From Kaistia hirudinis (GTDB taxonomy: Bacteria > Pseudomonadota > Alphaproteobacteria > Rhizobiales > Kaistiaceae): a stretch of DNA of 64,000 nt. The notes under the pieces were generated by a model, which was not told the origin of the DNA, searched no databases, and worked only from the letters and a program-made list of their open reading frames with translations. A program made the translations under genes and the position numbers. The DNA lies in contig NZ_JACIDS010000004.1 of the NCBI RefSeq assembly GCF_014196455.1, positions 124,001-188,000 of the forward strand, in the 5' to 3' direction. Within the stretch, counting starts at the first letter, position 1. Each line of letters opens with the position of its first letter. Below, one piece after another: positions 45,862-55,551 of the stretch.

Positions 45862-46973
45862 CGTCCGCGCGCCTCCGCGGTCTTGAACGTCACGATCGGG
45901 CGAAAACGCGCGATCGATCGGGCCAGCCCCGCCTCTTCGACATCGGCGAGGACGCGCGCAATGTTCTTGTACGCGTCCGGCGCTTCCTCCGCGGCCATCC
46001 GCCGGTCGGCGCAGATGATGCGGTTTCCGAGCGGATTAGCCCGCGGCGGCCGATCGCCGTCCTTCGCACGATCGCTCATTCCGGCCCTGTCGCGCTTCCG
46101 GCCGGCGCCATGCGGCAGCGAGGCGAGCGCCTCGCCCGGTCCGGCCTCCGGGAGGAGCAGATGGCTCTGCGCCCCGCGAGAGCCGGGCAGGGGAGAAAGC
46201 CCGCGATCGGCCGGAGCCGCGCCCTTGCGATGAAGCACGCGGCCGCCCGGCCGTGGCTCGACGAAGTTGTGCGGCTGATCCGTGATCAGTCGCGCGTTGC
46301 CCCGAACGAGCGATGCGGCCGTCTCGGCCAGCAGCTTGCGGTTTGCTGCGGCAAAGGCGACCGCACGGTCGTGATCGGCGAGATAGGCGATCCCCTCCGG
46401 CGATTGCAGGTCGAGACCTCGCTCGCCGACGCCGTGCCGCTCCAGTACCTCTGGACCGAGCGAGCGCGAGCCGGTGTGCACGAGCAGGAAGAGCGCGCCC
46501 CGGCGCAGACCATGGGCGTCGCACGCCGCCTCGTCGGCGCGATCGTCGAGCACTTGCAGTTCGACGAAGTGGTTGCCGCCGCCGACCGTGCCCATGCCGG
46601 GCGCATAATCCGGTGCGATGGCAGCCTGATGCGCCCGATCCCCCGCATCCACCGCTTCGTGCAACCCGTGCAGCGCCTTGAAGGCCTTGTCGATGTGCAA
46701 CTGGCGCTGCTCGATGTCGAGCGCGAAGAGGGCCATGCCGCAGCCGATATCGGTTCCCACGAGATCGGGATGGATGACACCCTCCGTTTCGATCGCGCAG
46801 CCGACCGGGCCCTTGTGGCCGGGGTGGAGATCCGCCATGGCCGCGGCGGAGAGAAAGCCGCGCCGGCCCGCGAGCAGACGGAGCTGGGCCACGCTCGCCC
46901 CTTCGATCCAGGAGGCGGGCGACGCAAAGACGCGGAAGCGGCGATCCGCTCCGGTCCAATGATGAATATTCAT
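45858..46973 (-). CDS. rtcB: RtcB-family RNA ligase (RtcB2 type)
   Basis: The 371-residue enzyme joins RNA 3'-phosphate or 2',3'-cyclic phosphate ends to 5'-OH ends. Metal-binding and catalytic blocks are [53 protein letters not shown] and the guanylylated His region [14 protein letters not shown]. It is shorter than the standard RtcB (about 408 residues), typical for the copy paired with prfH. Upstream (46974-47268) I see no gene, except a 12-codon frame with a GGGGAG site at 47089-47054 that may be a remnant or leader peptide. Confidence 0.92.
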   Translation of the reverse strand: MNIHHWTGADRRFRVFASPASWIEGASVAQLRLLAGRRGFLSAAAMADLHPGHKGPVGCAIETEGVIHPDLVGTDIGCGMALFALDIEQRQLHIDKAFKALHGLHEAVDAGDRAHQAAIAPDYAPGMGTVGGGNHFVELQVLDDRADEAACDAHGLRRGALFLLVHTGSRSLGPEVLERHGVGERGLDLQSPEGIAYLADHDRAVAFAAANRKLLAETAASLVRGNARLITDQPHNFVEPRPGGRVLHRKGAAPADRGLSPLPGSRGAQSHLLLPEAGPGEALASLPHGAGRKRDRAGMSDRAKDGDRPPRANPLGNRIICADRRMAAEEAPDAYKNIARVLADVEEAGLARSIARFRPIVTFKTAEARGR

Positions 46974-47268
46974 GAAGCAGCAGAATCCTGATCGCGCCCG
47001 GTCATGAGACGAGCGCGTGGCGACAACCTTCGGCGGCCGAGGCCCCGAGGCGGCTTGTCTAGAGGGCGATCCCCTCGCGGGTGGCGATGATGGTCATGAT
47101 GCTCGCTCCCCTTGTTCAGGATTCCGCGCCGAACCGGCGGCGCACGGCCAGCGTCATGCGCCAATCGCGCGCCGTGCGCAAGCCGCTGCCGGACGAAGCT
47201 CTACCGTGCGTTGCGGGGACGCAACAGTCTCGAAGCCGGCGCCGAGGCCGATCCGTCTTGGCGTCGGC

Positions 47269-48630
47269 TCAATCGACGTGGACGACCAGCGGCGTTTCCA
47301 GCCGGTCGGCGACCTCCGTCCAGTTTTTGGCGAAGGGACCGTAGGCGGTCTTGATGTCGATGCCGATGGGGAGTTCGGGGCATTCGTTTTCGCCGTTCGA
47401 GCCCCAGTTGACCCAGCCCGACTGGCGCCGCTGGACGATCTGGAAGGCGCCGGAGGGCTGCGAGGTCCACCAGACCATGGCCCGGCCGCTGGCGCTGTCA
47501 TATTCGACCGTCTTCGAGGCCGGGCCGGGGAAGATCGTCTCGTGCGGCGTTGCCGAGACGTCGACCGGCGCGTCGGTGATGGTCCAGGCGCGCTCGGTGA
47601 GGTCCGCCTTCACATGGGCGGCGGCGCGGACGCGGGCGAGCCGTTCGCGGATCTCGCTTTCATCGAGCACCTCTTCCCAGGCGCAGAACAGCCGCCAGTA
47701 GAGGTCCCAATGCGCGGCCTCGATGTCGGAGAGTTCGGCGCGGAACTCCTCGAATTTCGGGCCGGTATTGGCCGAGTCCGCCACCGTCTCGCGGACCATG
47801 TCGACCAGCAGGCCGGCATAGGGGTCGCCAGCGCGATAGCGCGTGCCGCCATAGGCGGCGAAGCGGTCGAAGACGAGGTGGCCGGGACCGCCTTCGAACT
47901 CGTCGCCGACCGTGATCTTGTTGGTGACGGAGCGGCCGTTGATCACGGTCTGGAACGGATCGACCGTGTATTTGCGCTGGAAGAACGGCGCCTTGTGGAA
48001 GAACAGCCAGTCGATCGCGAAGCGTTTGCCCTTGAGCTCGTCCAGCAGCCCGTCCGGGATCAGGCCGTGCATGCGGTAGTGGTGCAGCAGCGGCCCACGC
48101 TCGACGATCTCGATCTCGACCTTCGTGTGTTCCGGCGGATTGATCAGGCCGTTTTCCGGCGTGAAGAAGGGGCCGTAGAAGCCGCCGATCGCATTGTTGC
48201 CGGAGGGCAGGAGTTCGAAGCCGTCTTTGAGGCCGCGGAAATGGCGGATGCCCCATTTGGACGAGCCGAGCCCCTCGGCCTTGCCGGAGCAGAGCTCGAG
48301 ATCGAAGGCGCCGGTCTCGAGGCGGACGAAGCAATCGCTCTCGCGACCCTCCAGCATACGGATGCCCGTAGCGACTTCCGCCGGCGCCGCCTCGCCGAGC
48401 GTCAATGTCAGCGAAGACTCGATATCGACGATCGCGACGAAGGTCGTCGCCTCGGCGCCCGAGCGGGCGTCCACGCGCTGGAGCAGGACCGTCTCCCCGG
48501 CAGCCGTCCTGGCGTAGCGCAGCGGGGCCGCGAGGTGGCCCGGAACGGTGAAGAAGACGGGTTCGCTCGTGCGGCGGCCCGGGAGGGGGGCATCGATCCG
48601 GACTGTGATGGACGGCGCGGCGACGGACAT
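47269..48630 (-). CDS. Unrecognised protein of the LacI-controlled sugar operon
   Basis: From MSVAAPSITVRIDAPLPG the protein has 453 residues; an earlier start at 48693 reads into non-conserved sequence. No signal peptide or membrane helix is seen. It is rich in aromatic beta-strand patterns (VWWTSQPSGAFQIVQRRQSG, IDWLFFHKAPFFQRKYTVDP), with an N-terminal strand-rich region (about 5-130) and a longer second region. The style recalls carbohydrate-active or sugar-phosphate-processing beta proteins, but I do not recognise the family. It lies 102 bp after the ABC permease gene and is likely co-transcribed, so it may act on the imported compound. Confidence 0.7.
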   Translation of the reverse strand: MSVAAPSITVRIDAPLPGRRTSEPVFFTVPGHLAAPLRYARTAAGETVLLQRVDARSGAEATTFVAIVDIESSLTLTLGEAAPAEVATGIRMLEGRESDCFVRLETGAFDLELCSGKAEGLGSSKWGIRHFRGLKDGFELLPSGNNAIGGFYGPFFTPENGLINPPEHTKVEIEIVERGPLLHHYRMHGLIPDGLLDELKGKRFAIDWLFFHKAPFFQRKYTVDPFQTVINGRSVTNKITVGDEFEGGPGHLVFDRFAAYGGTRYRAGDPYAGLLVDMVRETVADSANTGPKFEEFRAELSDIEAAHWDLYWRLFCAWEEVLDESEIRERLARVRAAAHVKADLTERAWTITDAPVDVSATPHETIFPGPASKTVEYDSASGRAMVWWTSQPSGAFQIVQRRQSGWVNWGSNGENECPELPIGIDIKTAYGPFAKNWTEVADRLETPLVVHVD

Positions 48631-48731
48631 GGGTTCGAACTCCGGAAAATCGGGGAAGGCGGGCGGCGACCGCCTGGGCGGCGCCGCCCGCAAGGACCGC
48701 AGTGGGGAGAGGACTGCGGCTGGGAGCGGTT

Positions 48732-49754
48732 TCAGCCTTTCCGCCGTCCGGCGGTCAGGAAGGGCAGGGGCCTCGTCTTCAGGCTGTCAATCGTGACGGC
48801 GAGGATGATGACGACGCCCTTGATCAGCAGCTGGGTGAAGAAGGGAACGCTGAGCAGGATCAGCCCGGTCGAGAGCACGCCGAGGATGATCGAGCCGATC
48901 AGCGTGCCGACGATGCGTCCGCGTCCGCCGGCGAGGCTGGTGCCGCCGAGCACGACCGCCGCTATGGCGTCGAGCTCGTAGCCGGTGCCGGCCGTCGGCT
49001 GGGCCGAGATGACGCGGGCGGCGAAGATGACGCCGGCGAGGCCGGCGCAGGCGCCGGCGATGACATAGACCGAGAGCGTCACGCGGTTGACGCGGACGCC
49101 GGCGAGGCGGGCCGCTTGCGCATTGCCGCCGACGGCATAGACATGGCGGCCATAGCGCGTGCGCTCCAGCAGGAACCAGGCGACGAGGAAGACGATCGCC
49201 ATGACGATGACCGGCGCGGGAATGCCGGAGACATAGCCATTGCCGATGCCCTTGAAATTCAGGTCGCTGGAGACGATCGGCTGTCCGGCGGTGATGGTAT
49301 AGGCGAGGCCGCGCAGGAAGGTCATCGTGCCGAGCGTGACGATGAACGGGGCGAGCGCGAGATAGGCGGTGAGCGCGCCGTTGACGAGGCCGCAGGCGGC
49401 GCCGACCAGCATGCCGGCCGTGACCGCGAGCGGGGCGGGCAGGCCGGCAATGGCGAGGACGACGGCGATGACGCCGGAGACGGCGATGATCGAGCCGACC
49501 GAGAGATCGATGCCGCCGGTGAGGATGACGAAGGTCAGCCCCGCGGCGAGGATCGCATTGACCGAAATCGCCCGGGCGATGTTGAGCAGATTGTCGATCC
49601 GGTTGAAGTTCGGCGCGATCAGCGCCATCAGCAGCACGAGCGCGACGAGCACCATCAGGATGCCGACGCGGTCCCACCATTTGGCGAAGTCGAACGGCGC
49701 CTTGGGGTGGGCTTCTGCGGCGGATGGCGCGACCGCGTTGCGATTGTCGCTCAT
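48732..49754 (-). CDS. Ribose-type ABC transporter permease (RbsC family)
   Basis: The 340-residue protein has 8-10 membrane helices and RbsC-family blocks: NFNRIDNLLNIARAISVNAI, LTGGIDLSVGSIIAVSGVIA and AARVISAQPTAGTGYELDAIAAVVLGGTSL. It overlaps the ATPase gene by four bases. Confidence 0.93.
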   Translation of the reverse strand: MSDNRNAVAPSAAEAHPKAPFDFAKWWDRVGILMVLVALVLLMALIAPNFNRIDNLLNIARAISVNAILAAGLTFVILTGGIDLSVGSIIAVSGVIAVVLAIAGLPAPLAVTAGMLVGAACGLVNGALTAYLALAPFIVTLGTMTFLRGLAYTITAGQPIVSSDLNFKGIGNGYVSGIPAPVIVMAIVFLVAWFLLERTRYGRHVYAVGGNAQAARLAGVRVNRVTLSVYVIAGACAGLAGVIFAARVISAQPTAGTGYELDAIAAVVLGGTSLAGGRGRIVGTLIGSIILGVLSTGLILLSVPFFTQLLIKGVVIILAVTIDSLKTRPLPFLTAGRRKG

Positions 49755-51292
49755 GCTTCAACTCCTTCGCTCGCGCCGACCCGGCGCACCGCGGTTCCGG
49801 TGGCGTGGGCCATGACATCCTCTTCGGTGGCGCTGCTCGATTGGATCTCGTGGACGATGCGGCCCTCGCGCATCACGAGCAGCCGGTCGCTGATGCCGAT
49901 CGCCTCGGGCAGGTCCGAGGAGATGACGAGGATGGCCTTGCCGGCCTTCGCCAGTTCGTCGATTAGTTCGTAGATCTCGCGCTTGGCACCGATGTCGACG
50001 CCGCGCGTCGGCTCGTCGAGGATCAGCACCTGCGAGTCGCGCATCAGCCAGCGGGCCAGCGCCGCCTTCTGCTGGTTGCCGCCCGAGAGCGCCTTGACGG
50101 CGAGGTCGATGGCGTTTTGGCGCAGGTGCAGCCGTTTCATCTCGGCCAGCACCGCTTCGCGCGTCTCGGCCCGGTGGACGACGCCGGCGGTCGAGAGGCG
50201 GTCGAGCGAGCTGATCGCGATGTTGATCTCGACGGTGTGGTCGAGGAACAGGCCCTGGTCCTTGCGGTCCTCCGGCACCATGCCGAAGCCGTCGCCAATG
50301 GCGGCGTGCGGGCCAGACGGGCGACTGTCGCGCCCGTCGATCGTGACACGGCCGCCGCTGCGCCGATCGGCGCCGAAGATGAGCCGCGCGACCTCGGTGC
50401 GGCCCGAGCCGATCAGGCCGGCCATGGCGACGACCTCGCCGGCATGGACGTCGAAGCTCACCGGGCCGATCCCGTCGCCAGTCAGATTCTCCACGGAAAG
50501 CATGGGCTTGCCGGTCGTGCGCCGCGGATGGTCGTAGAGATCGCCCATGGCGCGGCCGACCATCATGCGCACGACATCCTCGGGCGTCAGATCGGCCATC
50601 AGGCCGGTGCCGACATAGCCGCCGTCGCGCAGCACGGTCACCCGGTCGGCCAGCTGCCAGACCTCCTCCATGCGGTGGGAAATATAGATGAGACCCACCC
50701 CCGCTGTGCGCATTTGTCCGATAAGTGCATAGAGTTGCTGCGCTTCTGCCCGCGAAAGCGCTGCGGTCGGCTCGTCGAGCACCAGGACGCGGGCCTCCTC
50801 GCTCACGGCGCGGGCGATCTCGACCATCTGCTGCATGCCGACGCTGAGCGAGCCGAGCGGGCGGTCGGGGTCGATGTCGGAGCCGATCCGGGCCAGCTTT
50901 TCGCGCGCGTCACGCCGCACGCGCCTCCGATCAAGCACGCCAAAGCGGGTGCGAGGCTCGCGGCCGAGCGACAGGTTCTCAGCCACGCTCATATGCGGAA
51001 CGGTGTTGAGTTCCTGGTGGATGATCGCGATGCCGTGCGCGCGCGCATCGAGCGGCGTGCGGATGTCGATCGCGCGCCCATCCATGTAGATCTGCCCGGA
51101 ATCGCGCTCGATATTGCCGGAGAGGATCTTCATCAGCGTCGATTTGCCGGCGCCGTTTTCGCCCATCAGGGCGTGGACTTCGCCGGCCTGGAGCTCGAAA
51201 CGCACATGATCGAGCGCGAGCGTCGCGCCGAAGCGCTTCGTCACGTCTTCGATCCGCAGGAGGGGCTCGTCATTCATGGTCCGCTCCGTCAT
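49751..51292 (-). CDS. Ribose-type ABC transporter ATP-binding protein (RbsA family)
   Basis: The 513-residue protein has two ABC domains. The first has MGENGAGKSTLMKIL, then LSVGMQQMVEIARAVSEEAR and VLVLDEPTAALS. The second has GLIGSGRTEVARLIFGADRR, then ALSGGNQQKAALARWLMRDSQ and VLILDEPTRGVD, as in class 2 carbohydrate uptake transporters. The start could be the internal ATG six codons in (MNDEPLLRIEDVTK), preceded by GGA. Confidence 0.93.
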   Translation of the reverse strand: MTERTMNDEPLLRIEDVTKRFGATLALDHVRFELQAGEVHALMGENGAGKSTLMKILSGNIERDSGQIYMDGRAIDIRTPLDARAHGIAIIHQELNTVPHMSVAENLSLGREPRTRFGVLDRRRVRRDAREKLARIGSDIDPDRPLGSLSVGMQQMVEIARAVSEEARVLVLDEPTAALSRAEAQQLYALIGQMRTAGVGLIYISHRMEEVWQLADRVTVLRDGGYVGTGLMADLTPEDVVRMMVGRAMGDLYDHPRRTTGKPMLSVENLTGDGIGPVSFDVHAGEVVAMAGLIGSGRTEVARLIFGADRRSGGRVTIDGRDSRPSGPHAAIGDGFGMVPEDRKDQGLFLDHTVEINIAISSLDRLSTAGVVHRAETREAVLAEMKRLHLRQNAIDLAVKALSGGNQQKAALARWLMRDSQVLILDEPTRGVDIGAKREIYELIDELAKAGKAILVISSDLPEAIGISDRLLVMREGRIVHEIQSSSATEEDVMAHATGTAVRRVGASEGVEA

Positions 51293-51301
51293 GAAACGGG
51301 A

Positions 51302-51319
51302 CGGCGGCAGGCGCCGCCG
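51302..51319 (-). promoter_or_regulatory. Intercistronic hairpin between sugar-binding protein and ATPase genes
   Basis: CGGCGGC (51302-51308) and GCCGCCG (51313-51319) form a perfect stem. Such hairpins after the binding-protein gene often stabilise its transcript, giving more binding protein than ATPase. Confidence 0.5.
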
Positions 51320-51337
51320 CCCCGCTGCTTTGCTGGC

Positions 51338-52300
51338 TTACCAGCCGGCATAGTCCTTCACGGTCTCGCGCGTGACGAGCACGCTCGGGATCAGGATCGT
51401 CTTCTCGGTCGGCATCTTGCCTTCCGTCATGCCGACGGCGATCGCCACGGCCTGGCGCACCATTTCGGCCGGGTTCTGCGTCGCCGTGCCGATGAAGGGC
51501 GAGCCCTCGCGCTTCAGCTCGGCGACCGCTTCCGGGCTGCCGTCGACGCCGGTGACCTTGATCTGGGCGGTCTTGCCGGCCTGCTCGACCGCGAGCACCG
51601 CGCCGAGCGCCGACGGGTCGTTCATGCCGAAGATGCCGGTGACGTCGGGATTGGCCGTCAGCATGTCGGTCGTGACGGCGAGACCCGAAGCGCGGTCGTT
51701 CTTGGAGGCCTGCTGGCCGACGATCTTGATGTCGGGATAGTTCTTGGCGACCGTCTTGCAGCCATTGATGCGGTCGATGATCGTCTGGATCGGCGTGCCG
51801 TCGACGAGCAGTACCTGGCCCTTGCCGCCCATCTGCTGGAACAGATAGTCGCACGACTTCTCGCCGGCCTGGACCGCATTGGTCATGATCACCGCGTCGG
51901 CGCCATGGGCGGGCGTATCGACCGCGATCACGATGACGCCGGCATCCTTGGCCCGCTGGATCGCCGGCTCGATGCCCGCCTCGTCAACGGCCGAGATCAC
52001 GATCAGGTTCACGCCCTGCTGGATGAAGGCGTCGATCTGCGTGTTCTGGTTGGCGAGGTCGAGCTGAGCGTCCTGCGTGTTCAGCGTGGCGCCGATCTTG
52101 GCAGCCGCCTCCTTCGCACCCTTGTCCATCGCCGAGAAGAACGGGTTGGACATGTCCTGAACCATCAGGCCGATCGAGGTGATCTTCTCCGGCATCTTGG
52201 CCTCGGCCGGCAGTCCGCCGGCGATGGCGAGCATGGCGACGGCGGCGGCCGAAGCGGCGAGACGTGCGGCGATGGCGCGGCGGGACGTTATAAGGTTCAT
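51338..52300 (-). CDS. Periplasmic sugar-binding protein (RbsB type)
   Basis: The 320-residue protein has a Sec signal cleaved near GGLPAEAKMPEK and the peripla_BP_4 fold: SIGLMVQDMSNPFFSAMDKG, INLIVISAVDE-like core (GVNLIVISAVDEAG), GVIVIAVDTPAHGAD and VTGIFGMNDPSALGAV. It delivers a sugar or polyol to the importer encoded downstream. The ligand is not readable from sequence. Confidence 0.92.
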   Translation of the reverse strand: MNLITSRRAIAARLAASAAAVAMLAIAGGLPAEAKMPEKITSIGLMVQDMSNPFFSAMDKGAKEAAAKIGATLNTQDAQLDLANQNTQIDAFIQQGVNLIVISAVDEAGIEPAIQRAKDAGVIVIAVDTPAHGADAVIMTNAVQAGEKSCDYLFQQMGGKGQVLLVDGTPIQTIIDRINGCKTVAKNYPDIKIVGQQASKNDRASGLAVTTDMLTANPDVTGIFGMNDPSALGAVLAVEQAGKTAQIKVTGVDGSPEAVAELKREGSPFIGTATQNPAEMVRQAVAIAVGMTEGKMPTEKTILIPSVLVTRETVKDYAGW

Positions 52301-52479
52301 GGCTTTCCTCCAGTTTCACTCTGTTGCCGGTCCGGACGCGGCGTGACCGGCGAACGCCATCGACGACCGCGCCGACAGGGCGCGGAAGCCCGCCCGATCC
52401 GGGCGTAAGCACTCACCTCCGGGGCAAGGCCCCGGCGCGGCTCGTCTTGATTTCGGGTCTCAGGGCTCCCGGGGGAGCG

Positions 52480-53589
52480 CTAGGTCATCGGGTCGGAGAG
52501 CTGCATCATGTCCTCCCTTCCGGTTGCGTTTCTTGTGCCGTCGCTGCCGCAGGATCTGCGGATGACGAGGTTCGCGGCGACCTGCTGCTGGTATCGCGGC
52601 AGATAGACGGGCGCCTTGGAGCCGCCCGTGCGCTCCGCTTCCGCCTGGGCCTCGATGATCTCCATCAGCGTCAGCGCCGCCTTGCTGCCGATCTCCTCCG
52701 AGCGCTCGTTGAGCAGCGTCAGCGGCGGATCGACGAGTTCCGACCAGGCGAATTCGTCATAGCCGACGAGGGCCACATGGTCGGGGATGACGATGCGGCG
52801 ATCCTTGGCGAGCTTCATGACGCCGAGCAGCAGCGGGTTGTTGCCCGCGATCAGCACGTCGGGCAGACGTCCCGTGCGATCGAGATGGTCTGCAAGCGTC
52901 CGATACCCGGATTCCGCGTCGTTCTCGCTCTCGACCACGGTCAGCGTGGCGCCATGGTCCTTGGCGGAATCGACGAGGCCGCGTTCGCGATCGAAGCGGG
53001 TCGACCATTTCGGCGGATAGATCAGCAGCAGCCAGTCGGTGAAGCGGCGGGAGGCCAGATGCGCGCCGACCAGCAGGCTCGCGCTGTAATTGTCGGTGGT
53101 GACGCTCGGAAAATCGGGTGCGTCCGCCGGCGGCGCCGAGTCGACGAAGACGACCGGAATGTCCCAGGCGGAGAGCAGGCGGGTATTCTCGGGCTTCAGC
53201 GTCAGCGTCGAGATCACGCCGGCCGCGCGCGACTCGATCAGTCGCTTCACCATCCGGTCCTCGAGGCCGGGATCGTAGACGCCGTCGATCGCCACGTCGC
53301 CGACCACCACCGTCCAGTTCGACGGGCGCAGCGCCTGCTGAATGCCGGCCATCATTTCGAGGTAATAGGAGTTGGACGTGCTGGCCGTGATGACGGCGAC
53401 CGTGTCCCGGCTGGCGCGGCGCAATTCCTGCGCGGCGCGGTTCGGGATGTAGCCGAGCTCGCGCGCCGCCTTCAGCACCTGATCGCGGCTCTCCTCGGAC
53501 ACGCCATCGGCGCCCGCGAGGGCGCGCGAGACCGTGAACATGGACAGGCCGGTCGCGCGGCTGACGTCGCGCATCGTGGACTTACGCAC
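52480..53589 (-). CDS. LacI-family transcriptional regulator
   Basis: The 369-residue protein has a LacI HTH (TMRDVSRATGLSMFTVSRALAG, then NRAAQELRRASRDTVAVI) and a periplasmic-binding-protein-like sensor domain. It is upstream of the RbsABC-type importer on the same strand and presumably controls it. Two identical inverted 16-mers with LacI-like CpG-centred cores lie 20-92 bp before its start. The gap to the binding-protein gene is 179 bp and contains a GC hairpin (52419-52435). Confidence 0.93.
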   Translation of the reverse strand: MRKSTMRDVSRATGLSMFTVSRALAGADGVSEESRDQVLKAARELGYIPNRAAQELRRASRDTVAVITASTSNSYYLEMMAGIQQALRPSNWTVVVGDVAIDGVYDPGLEDRMVKRLIESRAAGVISTLTLKPENTRLLSAWDIPVVFVDSAPPADAPDFPSVTTDNYSASLLVGAHLASRRFTDWLLLIYPPKWSTRFDRERGLVDSAKDHGATLTVVESENDAESGYRTLADHLDRTGRLPDVLIAGNNPLLLGVMKLAKDRRIVIPDHVALVGYDEFAWSELVDPPLTLLNERSEEIGSKAALTLMEIIEAQAEAERTGGSKAPVYLPRYQQQVAANLVIRRSCGSDGTRNATGREDMMQLSDPMT

Positions 53590-53608
53590 TGGATCCTCCG
53601 ATCCTCCC

Positions 53609-53624
53609 TAATCGTTTAGGTCGC
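53609..53624. promoter_or_regulatory. Putative LacI-type operator, proximal half of an inverted pair
   Basis: TAATCGTTTAGGTCGC. The core TAATC|GTTTA is near-palindromic with a central CpG, as usual for LacI-family operators. Its exact inverse occurs at 53666-53681. Confidence 0.6.
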
Positions 53625-53665
53625 CTTAGCTGTCGCTCGATGGAGCGAACCACGACATCAAAAGT

Positions 53666-53681
53666 GCGACCTAAACGATTA
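53666..53681. promoter_or_regulatory. Putative LacI-type operator, distal half of an inverted pair
   Basis: GCGACCTAAACGATTA, the exact reverse complement of 53609-53624. The two CpG centres are 63 bp apart, close to six helical turns, so both sites face the same side of the DNA. Confidence 0.6.
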
Positions 53682-53814
53682 TGATCGAGAGTTAGGGCCA
53701 GTTGCCGGATTTTGTCAAGTGTGGTCCGAATCGGACGGTCGGGGCCGGTCTGTCATTCGGGCGGGCCACTGACGCTGCGGTTGCATCGGCGCGAACCGGC
53801 CGGCCGCGCGCTCG

Positions 53815-55551
53815 CTAGATGAATTGCGGCCGCTCGCCGCGTTGTTCCGATATGTCGATCCGGTGGACGCGCGCATAGCGGGCCACGAGTGCATCGACCT
53901 CGCGCGCCCGCCGTCCGGAATCCCAGCCGCGCAGATCGCCGATGACCGCCACGAGTTCCTTCAGCGCGGCATGGCCGAGCGGACGTTCCAGGAAGACCGA
54001 CGTGCGGCCGAAAAGAAAATCCTCGGCCGTCTCGACGAATTCGCTCGCGCAGACATGGGCGATTTCCTCGCGCGAGAATTCGGGCAGGGCGGCGAGCCGG
54101 TGCTCGCCGCCGGCGAGCGCCGCCGCAACGCCTGAAGCGCGGGCGCCGTAGCGGGTCACCAATTGCTGCGCGCGGCTGCGGGTGAGGCCGTGCTCGCGCG
54201 TGATGGCGGACAGCAGGCGTTCGGTCGGCGCGGCGGCTTGCGACAGGCCGACACCGCCGCCGATCGGCGTCGATTCGGTGGTGAAGCGGCGCGATTTCCC
54301 CAGCCGCGCGAGGACGGCGTCCGTGACCTCGGCGGAGAAGGCGCGGAACGTCGTCCATTTGCCGCCGACCAGGGAGAGGATCGGGAAGCGCCGCTCTCCG
54401 GCGGGCGCCAGTTCGGGAAGGGAATGATCGCGCGAGATCGCGCCGGGATCGGAGGCGTCGCCGGCCGGCAGGGGACGCACGCCGGCATAGCTGAAGAAGA
54501 TGTCCGAGCGCGCGACCGGCACATCGGGGAAGACACGGCGGAAGGCGGCGAGAAGGTAGTCCACCTCGCTGTCCTCGCAGATCACGCCTTCGGGATCATC
54601 GACCGGCACATCGGTCGAGCCCAGCAGCACATGGCCCATGAAATTGGACAGGATGCAGATGCGCCCGCCCTCGGCCTCGAAATAGATCATGCGGCCATGC
54701 AGCGTCTCGGCGAGCGCCGGCAGGTCTAGCATCAGATGGCTGCCGCGCGTGCCGCCGATCATCCGCCGGGCCGGGGCGGCCGCGGCCGTGTTGACCTTGT
54801 CGATCCAGGCGCCCGCGGCATTGACGAGGATGTCGCATGTGAGGCGGAAGGTCTCCCCGCTGGTCGTGTCCTCGAGCTCGACCTCGTTGCCGACGACACC
54901 CAGAAAGCGCATATGGTTCAGCGCCATGCTGTCGGGATGGGCGGCCATGCCGTCGAGCGCCAGTTCCACCACGAGACGCTCAGGTGAGATGATCCAGGCG
55001 TCGTAATAGGATGCCGCCAGGCGGATTCCCGGGTCCATGTCGGGCATCTCGCGCAGCATGTCCTGCCGCGCGATCATGCGGTGGCGCGGCACGGCGCGAT
55101 TGAACGCGCCATAGACATCGTAGAGCCAGAGGCCGAGCTTGATGACGAGCGCGCCGCGCTCCGTCATCTTCGCCGGTAGGCGGAAGAATTTGCGCGTTGC
55201 CGCCCAGCTGCCGCCGAACCAGGAGTAGATCGGGATGATCATCTCGAGCGGCGCGACATAGTGCGACGCGTTTTCGAGCAGGCGATTGCGCTCGGTCGCG
55301 GATTCACGCACCAGCCGGAACTCGCCGGTCTCCAGATATTTCAGCCCGCCATGGATCATGCGCGAGGGCGCGCGGCTGGCGCCGGAACAGAAATCGCCCC
55401 GCTCGACCAAGAGGCACTCGACACCCTGCAGGCTGAGGTCGCGGAACGTCCCAACGCCGTTGATGCCGCCGCCGACGATCAGCACGGGCACGTGCTTCTT
55501 CTGGCGGAGAGCCTGGATCAGGTCGGGGCGGGCGGTCTCACGCGCACTCAT
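53815..55551 (-). CDS. GlpD-type FAD-dependent polyol/glycerol-3-phosphate dehydrogenase
   Basis: The 578-residue protein has the FAD motif VLIVGGGINGVGTFRDLSLQG, then CSGASRAPSRMIHGGLKYLE and LVGGKWTTFRAFSAEV, all GlpD signatures, plus a C-terminal DAO_C-like domain. GlpD oxidises glycerol 3-phosphate to DHAP at the membrane; the homologue EryB of Brucella oxidises erythritol phosphate. Its start overlaps the FGGY kinase stop by four bases, so it probably acts on the kinase product rather than being the housekeeping GlpD. Confidence 0.9.
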   Translation of the reverse strand: MSARETARPDLIQALRQKKHVPVLIVGGGINGVGTFRDLSLQGVECLLVERGDFCSGASRAPSRMIHGGLKYLETGEFRLVRESATERNRLLENASHYVAPLEMIIPIYSWFGGSWAATRKFFRLPAKMTERGALVIKLGLWLYDVYGAFNRAVPRHRMIARQDMLREMPDMDPGIRLAASYYDAWIISPERLVVELALDGMAAHPDSMALNHMRFLGVVGNEVELEDTTSGETFRLTCDILVNAAGAWIDKVNTAAAAPARRMIGGTRGSHLMLDLPALAETLHGRMIYFEAEGGRICILSNFMGHVLLGSTDVPVDDPEGVICEDSEVDYLLAAFRRVFPDVPVARSDIFFSYAGVRPLPAGDASDPGAISRDHSLPELAPAGERRFPILSLVGGKWTTFRAFSAEVTDAVLARLGKSRRFTTESTPIGGGVGLSQAAAPTERLLSAITREHGLTRSRAQQLVTRYGARASGVAAALAGGEHRLAALPEFSREEIAHVCASEFVETAEDFLFGRTSVFLERPLGHAALKELVAVIGDLRGWDSGRRAREVDALVARYARVHRIDISEQRGERPQFI

